Of a stretch of DNA of 63,347 bases, positions 28,593-39,449 are shown in pieces. Below the pieces are notes generated by a model, which had not been told where the DNA came from, did not search any database, and saw only the letters and a program-made list of their open reading frames with translations. Every line of letters begins with the position of its first letter. Within the stretch, counting starts at the first letter, position 1. Made by a program: the position numbers and the translations under genes. Origin of the DNA: Nymphaea colorata (Eukaryota; Streptophyta; Magnoliopsida; Nymphaeales; Nymphaeaceae); NCBI RefSeq assembly GCF_008831285.2, contig NW_022204757.1:1-63347 (forward strand), in the 5' to 3' direction.

Positions 28593-30058
28593 ATGAAAAT
28601 CGACAAAAAAGTTATGATTGTGTTCTTTGCTTTGTATCTTTTAATTCCAACAGTATTATCAATAAACAATCCCAATAACATTGATAAAATATATCAACGA
28701 TTCCCCTCTTCCAAAACAATCCCATTCTATGTTTCGATCCTGTTCCCAATCACTATGATTTTTGCCTCAATTGTTAGTTATAAATATTATTCAAACTCCC
28801 ATGTAATAGAAGCTGCTCCTCATCAACTCCATGGAGAAACTCATAAAGTACGCCCGCATCCAAATAGTCACATCGTGGTCAGCAAAAAGAACCAAGAGGA
28901 AATCTTCGCCTCCCTCAGCAAGAACGACTTCAAGAAGATCATCTCCAACCTCGATGACGAAAATGCCAGTAACCCCAAACCTATCCTCAGGACTCAGAAA
29001 AATATCACTCGCACTCATCTCGCAACTCTTGCACAACAACAACGTACTCAAGGAAAAGTTTTGCCACATCATGAACATCCCTCTCTGCGCCGGAAGGGTA
29101 CCCTCCGATGATATAAAGGTCGCCTTGAGCACCAAACTGTGCGCGTCCAGCAACAAAAGCAAGAGCAATATCGCAATCGACATGAACAACAACATCAAGG
29201 AGGTCTTCACCCTCATCAAACAGCCCATCAGCGAGCGTAAGCATGCGACGATATAGTTGAGAAACAGTGTCTTTTCTGGTTCATCAACTACGACAATAAA
29301 GAAAAACCACTCCAGCTCGAATTCTTCAATATCAACCAGGCACAGTCCATCAATATTAACGACCTCTTGGATCCAGTTGATTGCATGATAGGATTCATCT
29401 TGCCCGAACGCCTCAATTCCAAAAAGATAGAAACATTCACAACCACCAATATCGTATAACCCAGGAGAAAAAGCGAGTATGATACCACTACATCCGGAAA
29501 ACTAGTCAATAATTACTTCAAACCCAACGGTACCAACGTTTTTATTTAGTCTTCAAGCCGGAACAAGTCAGACAGTATCCGCCAGCCAATATAAACCACA
29601 GCTTAACGCTTAACCCTGGCTATGCCACGGATCGCGATGCAAACTATGCTCCACGATCCGCCATCGTTCCTCCAGGAAACCGAGCAGTTAACGTCACCAT
29701 GTACCAAGAAATGCCAAGCAACTACGGCAGACAGCCAGATCCAACGCTCAATATGCCGGTAAAGTCACACACCTTCTAAATCTAAAACTTCAACAGGGCC
29801 AAATACGGTGGCATCAAACTCATCTCCAATCCGAACACAGGCAAGAACAGATAAACTGGCAAATACTTTGAGGAGCAGCCGGCTTTTATCGGCTCTGTGA
29901 CGTCAACTGGAGGCAAATCCATCAGTTTTACTAACGGAGGCAGTGGCATCAGCAGCTACAATAATAGTGCAGCCAAGAACATGAACATGAACGTAAGCAT
30001 GAGAGAAAAAGGATACGAGACCCTAAGAGAGAAAAAGATCATCGAGAAGTATCCTTGA
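28593..30058 (+). CDS. Membrane-anchored HEAT/armadillo-like protein, unknown
   Basis: 467 residues, four exons, introns 28969-28990 (22), 29237-29256 (20) and 29530-29549 (20 nt); spliced length is an exact multiple of three. Two hydrophobic helices at the N-terminus (VMIVFFALYLLIPTVLS; IPFYVSILFPITMIFASIV). Next is a helical repeat-like part (FKKIISNLDDENA; LISQLLHNNNVLKEKFCHI) resembling ARM/HEAT, and a disordered Asn/Ser/Pro C-terminus. No family recognised. Expression probably shares the 56-nt divergent promoter with the ZSWIM2-like gene. Confidence 0.65.
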
Positions 30059-30137
30059 GCCTTCATCCTCCCTTTGATTAATATGTTTTTTAATGTTAGT
30101 TATTCAAAGAAGCTGTGTTACACAAAGGAATAAATGA

Positions 30138-33100
30138 TCATTTCTTGACTTAGTGCAATTCCTCGGGGCAGAAGCGGTTTATCAACACCAGATAATCAGC
30201 AATTTATAATTTGAATGCCTTTTCATTGGTTTATTTGAACCAGTTTGCCACCTTCTCAGAAGTCATTGATCTATTGACGTTCGGAAAAGCGTTTGCCAAT
30301 CGATTGACCAAGAATCCATAAAGATACTCTGAGTTTGATTGGTTCGGCGGCTTATCTGCGGCGATTGGGTCGAATACCTATGTAAATGCAAATATTACGA
30401 CGTTTTGAGTGGTGATGTGGATCAAGATATAAAAGATTTTCGTCTGAACGTCAAGACCGGATTTGTGGAAACCGTCAGTCATTACATCTAAGATATCAGT
30501 CAGAATCTTCATGTGATAGCGAGAGTAAAAGGCATTCGAAACTAGTCCATTTTTATTCACATTCATGAGCACTTCTTACAATAGTTCCAGGCCTAAGTCA
30601 CTGTACGTGCTGAGCTCGTGCCTAAATGACCAAATAATGCAGTCGAGGATAGTGTTTAGGTATTGTTCCTGAAGAGAAAACAGCGGTCCGAAATTGAATT
30701 TCACCAGACTCTTCAAGAAGCTGAAGAAGTTGGCTCTGATTTCCGGGAAGGAGTTAAAGTCACTGGTGATTAGAGGCAAGGATGAAGTGAAAATCATCTA
30801 GATAAGCTTAGTCAGGAATTAGTTATTCAAAACCGCATTCAATTTCTAAAGAACAACAGTAAACAAGGCAACAAACTCTTGCTACTTTGTCTCAGCAATG
30901 CACTGCTGAAAATCGTTGAGCAATTCTCCAAGAGGATAGATGAAAGTGTTCAAGATGCCATTTGCTTGCTGAGGAGTAAGGTCATGACATCTCTCAAGCA
31001 TGCGAGTGTAAACTTTAATGATCTGCTTCTTGACCAGTCTCATGTTCCTCACAGTCATAAAGTTGAGCACGTGCTTGCCATTGATGCTGACAGCTGCATT
31101 CACCTAGTTCGAGTAGAAGAGATATAACCTATTCATAGTTTCGCTTAAATAGTTCAAAAGCTATGCATAACTTCTGCCCACCCCCACTGCCAAATTCTCA
31201 TTCAGCTTGAAGAAATAGATAAGCTTGCGGATGACTTCCTCTTCTTTCAACAGAGCAGGATTGGTCTGGGCAAGAGAAACGATGTTGTTGTATTCGATGA
31301 TGAACTGTCCCAAAACTTCATTCATCAGGTTCAGCTGAACCTTATTATCAGTCTCAGATGATATCAAATGGCCGATCGACTCATAGAAAATGTACTGAAG
31401 GGTATCGTTGGGAAAGTTTTTGATCGTTTCAGGCATCTTACGAATGATTTCCCGAATGAAGGGCTATTGTTCAGTCGACTGAAGCAGGGTGAACTGCTAA
31501 GAAGTGGACTTGCATATCTTCAAAAAGGCATTGCAAGCCATCTCCATGATGCCTGGGTATGTCTATCTCATGAATTAGAAGAGCTTCCTTATGACAGTCT
31601 TCAAAAAGTTCCAATTTCCTTTCAAGAAGTTAGGATACTGGCCTACAACATACATGATGCAAGAAGCAATAACGGCCTTATTCTATTTTCCCTTCTTTGC
31701 CTCGCAAAGCTGCAGTAGCGTTCTCAGAGTGCTGATGAAGAATGAACGTTCTTCACGATCTTGGATGCTGCCGCACAATGAACCGATGATCCAAGAGAGT
31801 GAGTTTAATCTCTAGAAGCTAAACTCCGCTCCTGATTGCTTTTAGACTTCATTAAGGATGAATTTTTTCATCTCCACCCAGTTATATTTGACTAGGTATT
31901 GAGCTAGTTCCTTCTATATTTCATACAGACTGGTATTTTCAGTGTTCTCCATCTATTCTCTAACCGGAATGCCGTCCTCATCAATGACAATCAGCACTTC
32001 TTCAGGCTTAGCCATTTTGAGACAGACTATCTTCATAACTTCCTTGAAAATTTCTTGATAAATGCTATCCAAAGCGACAGTTTTCGATCCATATGACAGG
32101 CCTCCGAAGCTTCCCTCGCCCTTGATTTGACGTTAAAGGTAAAGTCCAATGTAGAAATGGAAGAAATCGATGGTGATTTTGAAGACTTGGTCTTCATCGA
32201 TTTTCATCATCATGAGGATGTATCTGAACCCCATTTCGCAGATCTTGATTGCCTATGGAATGCCAGCCACTGCTTTCTCTAGCCAACCGCACTGGTTTTT
32301 CAGGAATTACGAATAGAAGTTAGCAATTCCTCTTGCCAAGACTTCAAAGACGTTTCGATTTTTCTTCTTCACTGATGCCAGCATCTGCTGCACTTTTTCA
32401 TCCTCGTTCGAAATGGGAATCAAGGAATTGAGTTCCTCAGTCACTCTCTGCAGCATGAACAAGTATTTATTTTTTTCATCCTGGTTGTTGGGATCGATAG
32501 GCAAGCTGGCAATTTCGACCAAGCAAGCCAGAGCGTGATTTCTCAGGTAATCCGAGGGGAACATGAGCACAAGCTTATCAATGAGATCGGTGCAAATGAT
32601 ATAATACATGGGGATCCAGCTCAGGAAGGCATTGAGGGTTTCCAGGCAAGCTCTGACGAGGGTCTGTTTGGCCTGATGCAAATTCTCGAGGATGAGTTTA
32701 CAGAGGGAAAAAATGGTGGTAAAATCAGTGTTCATCTGTTTCTTGAGTTCCTGGATTTGATACTGGGTCATCTGGTTTTTGGAATGGTCGAAAATTTCCT
32801 CACTCAGCATCTTCAGAATATAGAAATTATTCTCGCAGATGCTCATATTCTTGTTCGAAGATTCACAGATGTCGTTGATGAATGAACGCCAAGTGGAATT
32901 CCACTCGTATTTCACGATCTGCACCAGGATGGAGTTTAGCTTCGAGAGAATGTTGTGCATGGACTTCGAGAGGTTTTCCACTGAGCTATACTGGAGGATG
33001 AGATCAACCACGTAGCTCCTGAGCGACGCACGTTGGTCCTCGGGCAAGGCGAGCCATTTTTGCTGTATCAACAATTGCATACCTTAACTGCGTCCTCCAG

Positions 33101-33348
33101 CAAGACGAGCATGAAGACCTTGGTCTCGTCGGTTTTGCATAATTCGAGTACCTTCGGGGCGTTGTACCAGAAGTAGTGGTCCTATTTTAGTATCCGCCAG
33201 ATGTCGTTGGCCTACTTGCTCTAGATGGCTGTGAAGGTACATTGGGTGTGTTATTTCTGATGGCCAGGGTTAGTTAGTCGAGTAAGAGGGCCTGCTGGGC
33301 ATCGAATTCGTGAGTCCGATTGAGAAGGAAAGACACCTTTTGCTACAT
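30138..33348 (-). CDS. XPO1: Exportin-1 (CRM1), nuclear export receptor
   Basis: 1056 residues; introns of 20 nt at 33063-33082 and 33221-33240; frame arithmetic closes exactly. HEAT-repeat karyopherin that exports NES cargoes with RanGTP. Recognisable blocks: [112 protein letters not shown]-like FLKICK and [12 protein letters not shown] near the C-terminus. Length matches the family (about 1070). One TAG near 30400 may instead lie in a 21-nt intron; I read it as Glu. The N-terminal 30 residues are divergent. Confidence 0.94.
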
Positions 33349-33563
33349 GCACCCGCACTATCAATAATTCTCAAATAATTATCCAACCAAGCGCTATAAT
33401 GCTGCCATTATCAACATCACTCAATTATATCAATGTCGTGTATTTTTAGATATAAGGACGCTGATTTTGGGAAAAGGGAAAAGGAAAGAAAGATGGGAAA
33501 TTAATAAGTGAAATAAAATGCTTGGTTATGGGGTATTCGGCGATTCATGTGAGATTTGGATCA

Positions 33564-34085
33564 TCAATTGTTGGTGTCGAAGTTCTTTTTGATTGCCCAG
33601 CTGCAGAACTCATCGAAAAGGATGTAACCTCCGTGGTTAGTGTCTATCTCCTTGAAGGCAGCCTCTGGATCCTGGATATGGACTCCGTATTTTTGGAGGA
33701 TTGGGACGGCCAGCTTGAACTCTTGCTTGTTGATCCTTCGATCGTTGCTGGTATCGATGGCGTCAAAGGCAGTCCAGTACTCGTAGTACTGTCTGAGGTA
33801 GAGCACCAAATATTTAAACTCCGCCTTGGAAACGTAGTCGTCTCCGTGGGGATTGACCGCCTTCAGCTTGTTCTTAGCAGCGTTGAAGGCGCGGATGATG
33901 ACCGGCTTGAGGTTGAACAGTTCTGGCAGTTTGATCACATCTCTGAGGCCCTTGTCCACTTCCGCCAGGCTCAGGTAGCCGTTGTTGTTGACGTCAATGT
34001 AGCTCCAATACTAATTGCGCCTTTTGGTATCATCTTCGCCATCACCGGCTGGCAGTTTCACTTGGATTTGCTCCCAATTAGACAT
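33564..34085 (-). CDS. Calflagin/flagellar calcium-binding protein-like EF-hand protein
   Basis: 173 residues, one exon. EF-hand loops DVNNNGYLSLAE (near residue 36), DTSNDRRINKQE and DTNHGGYILFDE; a fourth site is degenerate. The flanking text (AEVDKGLRDVIKLPE; RAFNAAK; YLRQYYEYWTAFDAID; AVPILQKYGVHIQDPEAAF) resembles trypanosome calflagins, Ca2+-dependent flagellar membrane sensors. Unlike those, the N-terminus starts MSNWEQ, without MG for myristoylation. Likely a ciliary or cortical calcium sensor (inference). Confidence 0.82.
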
Positions 34086-34259
34086 TTAAAAATATGATAA
34101 TTTTAGAGTACATATCCACTTAAGATATGTTCAGTCTTCCGAAAATCCATAAATAAGCTATCAACCAAAATTCAATTTCCCTCTCTTTGCTATATCCCTA
34201 TGACGTAAAAAAAGGAATAGGCTCTATGGATGCCCAAATGCAGGTTATAATGTCGGATT

Positions 34260-35104
34260 ATGTGGCAATTCAAACCCAAGACAATCGCTTCTCGTCTGCT
34301 GGTCAACCTATCCATCATCTACTCCATATTCTAGAACCCCTAGCTCATGGAGAAGGTATGCGGGCCCTTCACGCTGCCAATCGCACACAAGCATCATCTG
34401 ATCCTCATCATCTTCGTCATGGAGTTTATGCGCATCGTGTACTCGAGCGTCGTCAGCAAGCTGCAGGAGTGGGGAATCTTGAAAAGCGGGAAATTGGGAA
34501 TCAGTGAGTTCCTCACCACCAAATACCTCCTCATCCTCTTCTTCAAGATCTGGCTCATCTTCGACGAAAGCCACCGCAAGAAGTTTTACCTCCACACCTG
34601 CCTGCTGGAGGGATCGATCATCTGCTCGGCAGTCCTCTTCGATTGCTTCAATAAGGAAAACGTAAGGATGGGTTTACCAAGATAAAATAAGTGGGAGAGC
34701 TGCTGATTATCGAGGGACTGCACCGGCTGGCACTGGTCTACGTCCTCACTCAAACCTTCTGTCCCAATCTGATCCTCTACTATTCGATCAGCAACCTGCT
34801 GGTTTTCATCCTGTCGCAAGTGGAAGCGCAGAGCAGGTATGGAATCAACAAGTCCCTATACGTGAAGCATGACATCTACCGCTTCCTCTTCCTCTCGATC
34901 GCCTTCTTCGCCATCACATCCATCACGCAGGTCTCATCCTATGGCTTCAAGATGCTCATCGTGTTTCTGTTGGGCCTGAAGTGGCACGTGGGGGCGCTCA
35001 GGAACTACAACGAGAATAGGTTCAAGGAGAGCAGTTGGGAAATATTCGGAGTCATCCTCATCATCTCCACCTGTGAGGTGCTTTACGCATTCTACGGTTA
35101 ATGA
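34260..35104 (+). CDS. Multi-pass membrane protein, unknown
   Basis: 274 residues with a 20-nt intron at 34662-34681. Six to seven hydrophobic segments, for example LLVNLSIIYSIF, HLILIIFVMEFMRIVYS, KYLLILFFKIWLIF, LALVYVLTQTF, LLVFILSQ, FLFLSIAFFAITSI and IFGVILIISTCEVLYAF. No signature of a transporter or receptor family recognised. Divergent from the calflagin-like gene with 174 nt between starts; convergent with alpha-SNAP. Confidence 0.7.
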
Positions 35105-35195
35105 TTCATCACTCCTCACTATTGATCTATTAACCACCCATAACCAATCACCCATAACCCCACAAAACAATTAGGAGCAATCCAGCGCATGCATA

Positions 35196-36182
35196 TCATA
35201 GCTCCACCTCAGCCTCAGCATCGTTATTCTTGGAAACGGTAGCTCCCTCTTCAGGGATGAACGACTTGATCTTGGTGAGGACGGTTGTCTTCCACTTGTC
35301 GAAGGGGATGATTTCATTGAACTTATAGCTAAATCTCTCTACGCTTACCATTCGTTGGAGAAGAGGCCCAGGTTCTGCTCCTTGACGCTTGCGATGATGC
35401 TCTGCACGAACTTCTGCTGCCTCGTCTGGAAGAAAGTGGGATCGTTGTTCAGGTATCGCTTGAGAGCCTGGTCGGCGCCCACCTCGTCCCCGTTGGCCAG
35501 GAACAGCAGCACAGCCTTGAAGTAAAGTTCCTTCGCACTGGGAGCAGTCAGCTTGTTCTGCATGTACTTGTCCGCCACATTCTCCAAAATCTACATCCCA
35601 TCAGCCCTACCTTGATGAGCTCTCCGTAATCGGGAGCAGCAGCGAACACCCCGATATCGACCACCTTCAGCATGCAGGTATTGTAGCTACTGGCCTGGTT
35701 CTGTTCGAGACTGTAGTTGTCTGCTGCATCTTTGTAGTATTTGATGGCGAGGGTATACTCTCCGTCCTTTTCGTAGATCTCTGCGATGCGTTTTTGGGTC
35801 TTGGCGACGTTGGACATCCGGTTGGTGTTGATATAGAGCTGGATGGAGGTTTAGAGGAACTTGATGCATTCTGCCGTGTTGACTTTTTCCTTGACGTTCG
35901 CAGCCTCCTGGTAGAAATCGGCTGCCTGTCCGCCCTTGCAGAGCTTGTCGCACTCCACGCACTAAATGTAGGCTTTCGCTGCGTCGTCCCAGCGCTTGGC
36001 CAGTTTGTAATTGGTTGCTGCCTGTTTGAAGAGCTCGATTGCCTCCTCAGCGCGCTCGCTTTTGTTGGACATGATGTTGCCGAAGAAGGACCCTACCTAT
36101 CAGATGCGGTACCCTTGAGTGCCTTCTGGGCCTGCTTCATGAACTGCTCAGCCTTATTTGAGTACGCGTTATCACTCTCCAT
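35196..36182 (-). CDS. Alpha-SNAP (NSF attachment protein)
   Basis: 308 residues; three introns of exactly 20 nt at 36093-36112, 35591-35610 and 35329-35348, each placed where the SNAP alignment needs it. TPR-like helices: AEQFMKQAQKALKGSFFGN, EEAIELFKQAATNYKLAKRWDDA, CIKFLETSIQLYI, KRIAEIYEKDGEYTLAIKYY, AKELYFKAVLLFLANGDEV, then the C-terminal FDKWKTTVLTKIKSFI before an acidic end. The final Leu/Ile-rich helix is what stimulates NSF in other species. It disassembles SNARE complexes at membranes. Confidence 0.95.
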
Positions 36183-36286
36183 TTAACTTTAATATTGATG
36201 ATAACCCATACCCCCAATAAATAATCCAAACTTAGGGACTATTTTATCGATACTTACCGATGGCTTGGTAATTAAACCTACTGCCA

Positions 36287-36550
36287 ATGGTGAATATATC
36301 TTCATTATTATTTGCTCAAAATATGACTGAAAATACACCATTGCCCCTCATCGAAAGACAAAGAAAAATCGATAATATACTCAACAAGACAGTCCTCGAT
36401 ATCGCAGTCTTTTCGATCGTCGGGTGGAGCGTGGGAATCGGAGCCGGACTCTTCTTCCATAATGCAGGCCCCATTCGCGCCATGCTAGCCGGAGTGGGAG
36501 GCAGCTACGGCTTCGTCGCCAACAAGATCCACTTCAAGTAGTACCTGTGA
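36287..36550 (+). CDS. MIC10: Mic10, MICOS complex subunit (mitochondrial inner membrane)
   Basis: 87 residues, single exon. Short N-terminus, then two hydrophobic helices with Gly-rich motifs typical of Mic10: GWSVGIGAGLFF and AGVGGSYGFVANK. Residues ILNKTVLDIAVFS precede the first helix as in the family. Mic10 oligomers bend cristae junctions. A second ATG at residue 13 (MTENTPLP) could be the true start. Stop TGA follows a TAG (Glu) two codons earlier. Only 104 nt from the divergent alpha-SNAP start. Confidence 0.78.
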
Positions 36551-36605
36551 TCGCATTAATTCTAATCAACACCGCAAGGCAAAACTGTGGAATAGTATAT
36601 CAAAA

Positions 36606-38615
36606 TCACGGTTCGGGGAGGGGCGTGACGTCCTTGAGGTAGACCTTGTTGGTCCGCACCACGTTGCTGAAGACTATCAGGGACGGCTTGCTGCTCATGT
36701 AGAAACAGATAGACTATGGGTGGATCTGGGCCAGCTGGCCAGAACCGAAGATGCTGTACTTTCCCTACTTGTTGAGCTTTGCAGTGCTGTGGGGCATCCC
36801 TTCGCCATACAGCTCAGCCACTGCTTCACCGATGCTTCGTCCAATGTGCACTTCTCCACCTTCGTCTTGAGTAGGCTCTTGCTCTCTCCCTCCATTTGAA
36901 GAATTACTTCTTCTTCCGCTCCGCCACGATCTGCTGGAGATAGTCCTCGAGCTGCTCCCTGACAAGGATGGCCCTCTTGATATTGTTCTTGTTGATGAAG
37001 TTCTGCTGGCAGAAGAGCAGCTTGTTCTTGGCCGACATGTACTCGTGCAGGATGTTGATTTTGGCAAGGTGGTCAGAGAACAGGGTTGAGTGGTGCTGTT
37101 TTTGGCTTGGGTGGAGATGCTAGTCTTCACGACTGGCTGGTACTTGGTCAGCACCTCGTAAAGTCCAGTCTTCCTGTTCCCGCGCTCGGCCACCGCAGTG
37201 GAGAGGAAGAGGTTATCGATGGAAAGGATGCTCATCATGCTGAGCATGAGTCCTTCGCACTTGTATTCGATAGAGAGCAAGAGAAGGTGGGAGAGACGAG
37301 GCGGCAGGGGGATCTTGCTCACCTATCTTCCGTATGCAGTGATTTCCTCCTGAGGATCAGCAGTAATGCACTTGATTTCCCTTAGCAGCGCCATGCAGGC
37401 ACTGATTATCTCCTACCTTGGCTGCTCCATGAACTACAGCTATCTGATCAGTGGGATGCCGATGGCTTTAAGCTGCAGGATAGGACCGCTAAGTTCGCTC
37501 CTCAAGATTTCCTATGTTATGCATATCTTACAGGAATGTTTTGGTCTTTCAGTTCTTCGTAGCTGTTTTTCAAGTAGAGTCTAAAGCACTTCCCGGAGCT
37601 TACCGTCCCGCTCTTCCCGCCCGCTGCAGAGCATTGGCCTTGCTGACCGGCACAATAGTCAAGATGTCAAACAGTTTCTGATTGTCATATGCCCTCACCT
37701 TCATGAATCCGCAATCGACCACATACCTAACGCCGGGAATGGTCACACTAGTCTATGCTATATTGGTCGCCAGGATGATCCTTCGCGCATCGTTGCCCGC
37801 CTTCTTCTCAAAGATAAGGTGCTGGTATTCATGGGGAAGCGCAGAGTAGAGCATCAGGACTTATAGCCTTAGGGAAAAGTCAACTGCTGTCTTTTTCAAT
37901 CTTTTCTGCAGAGTTACTATCTAGTCCTACCCGGTTAAAAAAACCAACACATCTCCTTCTGCTTCCTGATAATGGATCTGCAGAATGGTATTGAAGGAGG
38001 CCTCTACGTAGCTCTCCACTGGCTCCACCAGGTTGAAGACATCGGTATTGTAAGACCTTCCTTCGATGTTGATCACCGCATCGGTATTGAAATATCGCAT
38101 GAATTTGGACGACTCGATAGTGGCTGACATGATGATCAGCTTGAAGGGCCTCTCTTTCCTCTGGGCCACCAGTTGCAGTCGTTTGTGGAGAATGGCCATA
38201 AGGACGTCAGTATTGATGCTGCGTTCGTGAGCCTCATCGAGCACGAACAGATCGTAGTGGTACCAGTCATCAGTTCCCTAATTGCCATCCCATCGGTCGC
38301 GAATACCACCCGAGTATCCTTGCATCTTCGCTCCTCAAAACGTACGTTGTAGCCGATTTCCTCTCCGATTTGCATGCACATTTCTTCTGCTACGCGCTCA
38401 GCCAGCGTGATGGCGCTGATCCTCCTGGGTTGCGATATAATGATTCTCCTGAAATGGGGGTAAAGATATTGGGGAACTTGTGTGGTTTTTCCACTGCCAG
38501 TGTCTCCGCATATGATCACCACCGCATTGCTCATGACGGCCTCCACGATCTGGGCCTTGAACTTGAGGATGGGCAAAGCGGTGGCGCTGTTGATCTATAG
38601 TTGTTAATCAATCAT
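36606..38615 (-). CDS. DEAH-box RNA helicase (second copy, different subfamily)
   Basis: About 664 residues. Motif I GDTGSGKTTQVPQY, Ia SQPRRISAI, II VLDEAHERS, III MSATIE, IV VLVFLTG, V ATNIAETSVTI (E is TAG, invariant in the family) and VI QRAGRAGR, then SSGKCFRLY, a winged-helix region, PPRLSHLLLLS and an OB-like end. One 20-nt intron at 37512-37531. Five single-base losses in homopolymers (near 38263, 37601, 37101, 36895 and 36798); adding them makes the length a multiple of three. N-terminus short (MIDEQLEINSATALPIL). RNA remodelling role; paralogue not assigned. Confidence 0.88.
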
Positions 38616-38669
38616 TAATTATGCATTTAGTATATTCAAATCAGCTTGCAAAGGATAAAAGGGATAGGA

Positions 38670-39347
38670 TCAAGTGGCGAGGTCGTGGTCGTTGTAGAAG
38701 AAGCAGAAATAGGCCAGAAGAGAAAACGCAATGAACAGGAATTGAAGAGCCCTGATCTATGCAAATTTTTATTTGATGTTGAAGATGAAGAAGCTGGCTA
38801 TTGTGAGGACGGTGAGAGCTATGGTGATAAGATCCGCCACGAAGAGGCTGTTGCAAATCACGAAAGAGATTAAGAAAGGCTGAAACCATAGAAGCTGCTG
38901 ATCCATCTTTATGAACTAAGTCTCATTCTCATCGTGGTACTGTTCAAACTCATCTTCCATGCTTCTGCTGGATCCATTTATATCCATTACCTTGTTATCG
39001 CTCTTGCCTGTCTCTTCCTCCTCCTCCTCATCATCGAATTCATAGATTACCCCTAGTTATTTTTTATCTTCACTTTTCGATAGTGCCTTTTTCGTAGTCT
39101 TCATCTTGATCCTATCGACCTAGCCGGGCTCAAGCACGTCTCTGAACTTGCCATTCTTGATCTTTCTGATGACCCTGAGGATGGAGATCACGAAGTAGAA
39201 CATCAAGAACAAGAGCAGGATGGCCTGGAGAATGGCCGAACAGGTGAAATAAGGCCTTGCCATGAGGATTGAGGAAGGAAGCTTGGTCGTATCAGGTGTT
39301 CCCATCTTGGTGAGCCTAAAAAATCCAGAGAAGTCCAGGTTTACCAT
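38670..39347 (-). CDS. Membrane protein with three to four helices, unknown
   Basis: 225 residues, one exon, intact. First helix AILQAILLLFLMFYFVISIL followed by a basic stretch (RVIRKIKNGKF), an acidic region (EFDDEEEE), and three closely spaced C-terminal helices (FQPFLISFVICNSLFVAD; ITIALTVLTIASFFIF; LQFLFIAFSLLAYFCFF). No family recognised. Confidence 0.65.
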
Positions 39348-39449
39348 TGTTCTATATAATCTTTTCTAATAGAGTCCCTTCATCCATATAATAGGGTAAT
39401 TAGAAACTTCACTATCTTTAGTCATCGGAAGAATAAGTTTAATACAAGA

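Noticed and set aside
28831-29256. 141-codon ORF in a second frame of the HEAT-like gene
   Set aside because: Its first half is a shadow; only the part after 28990 is coding, reached through the 22-nt intron.
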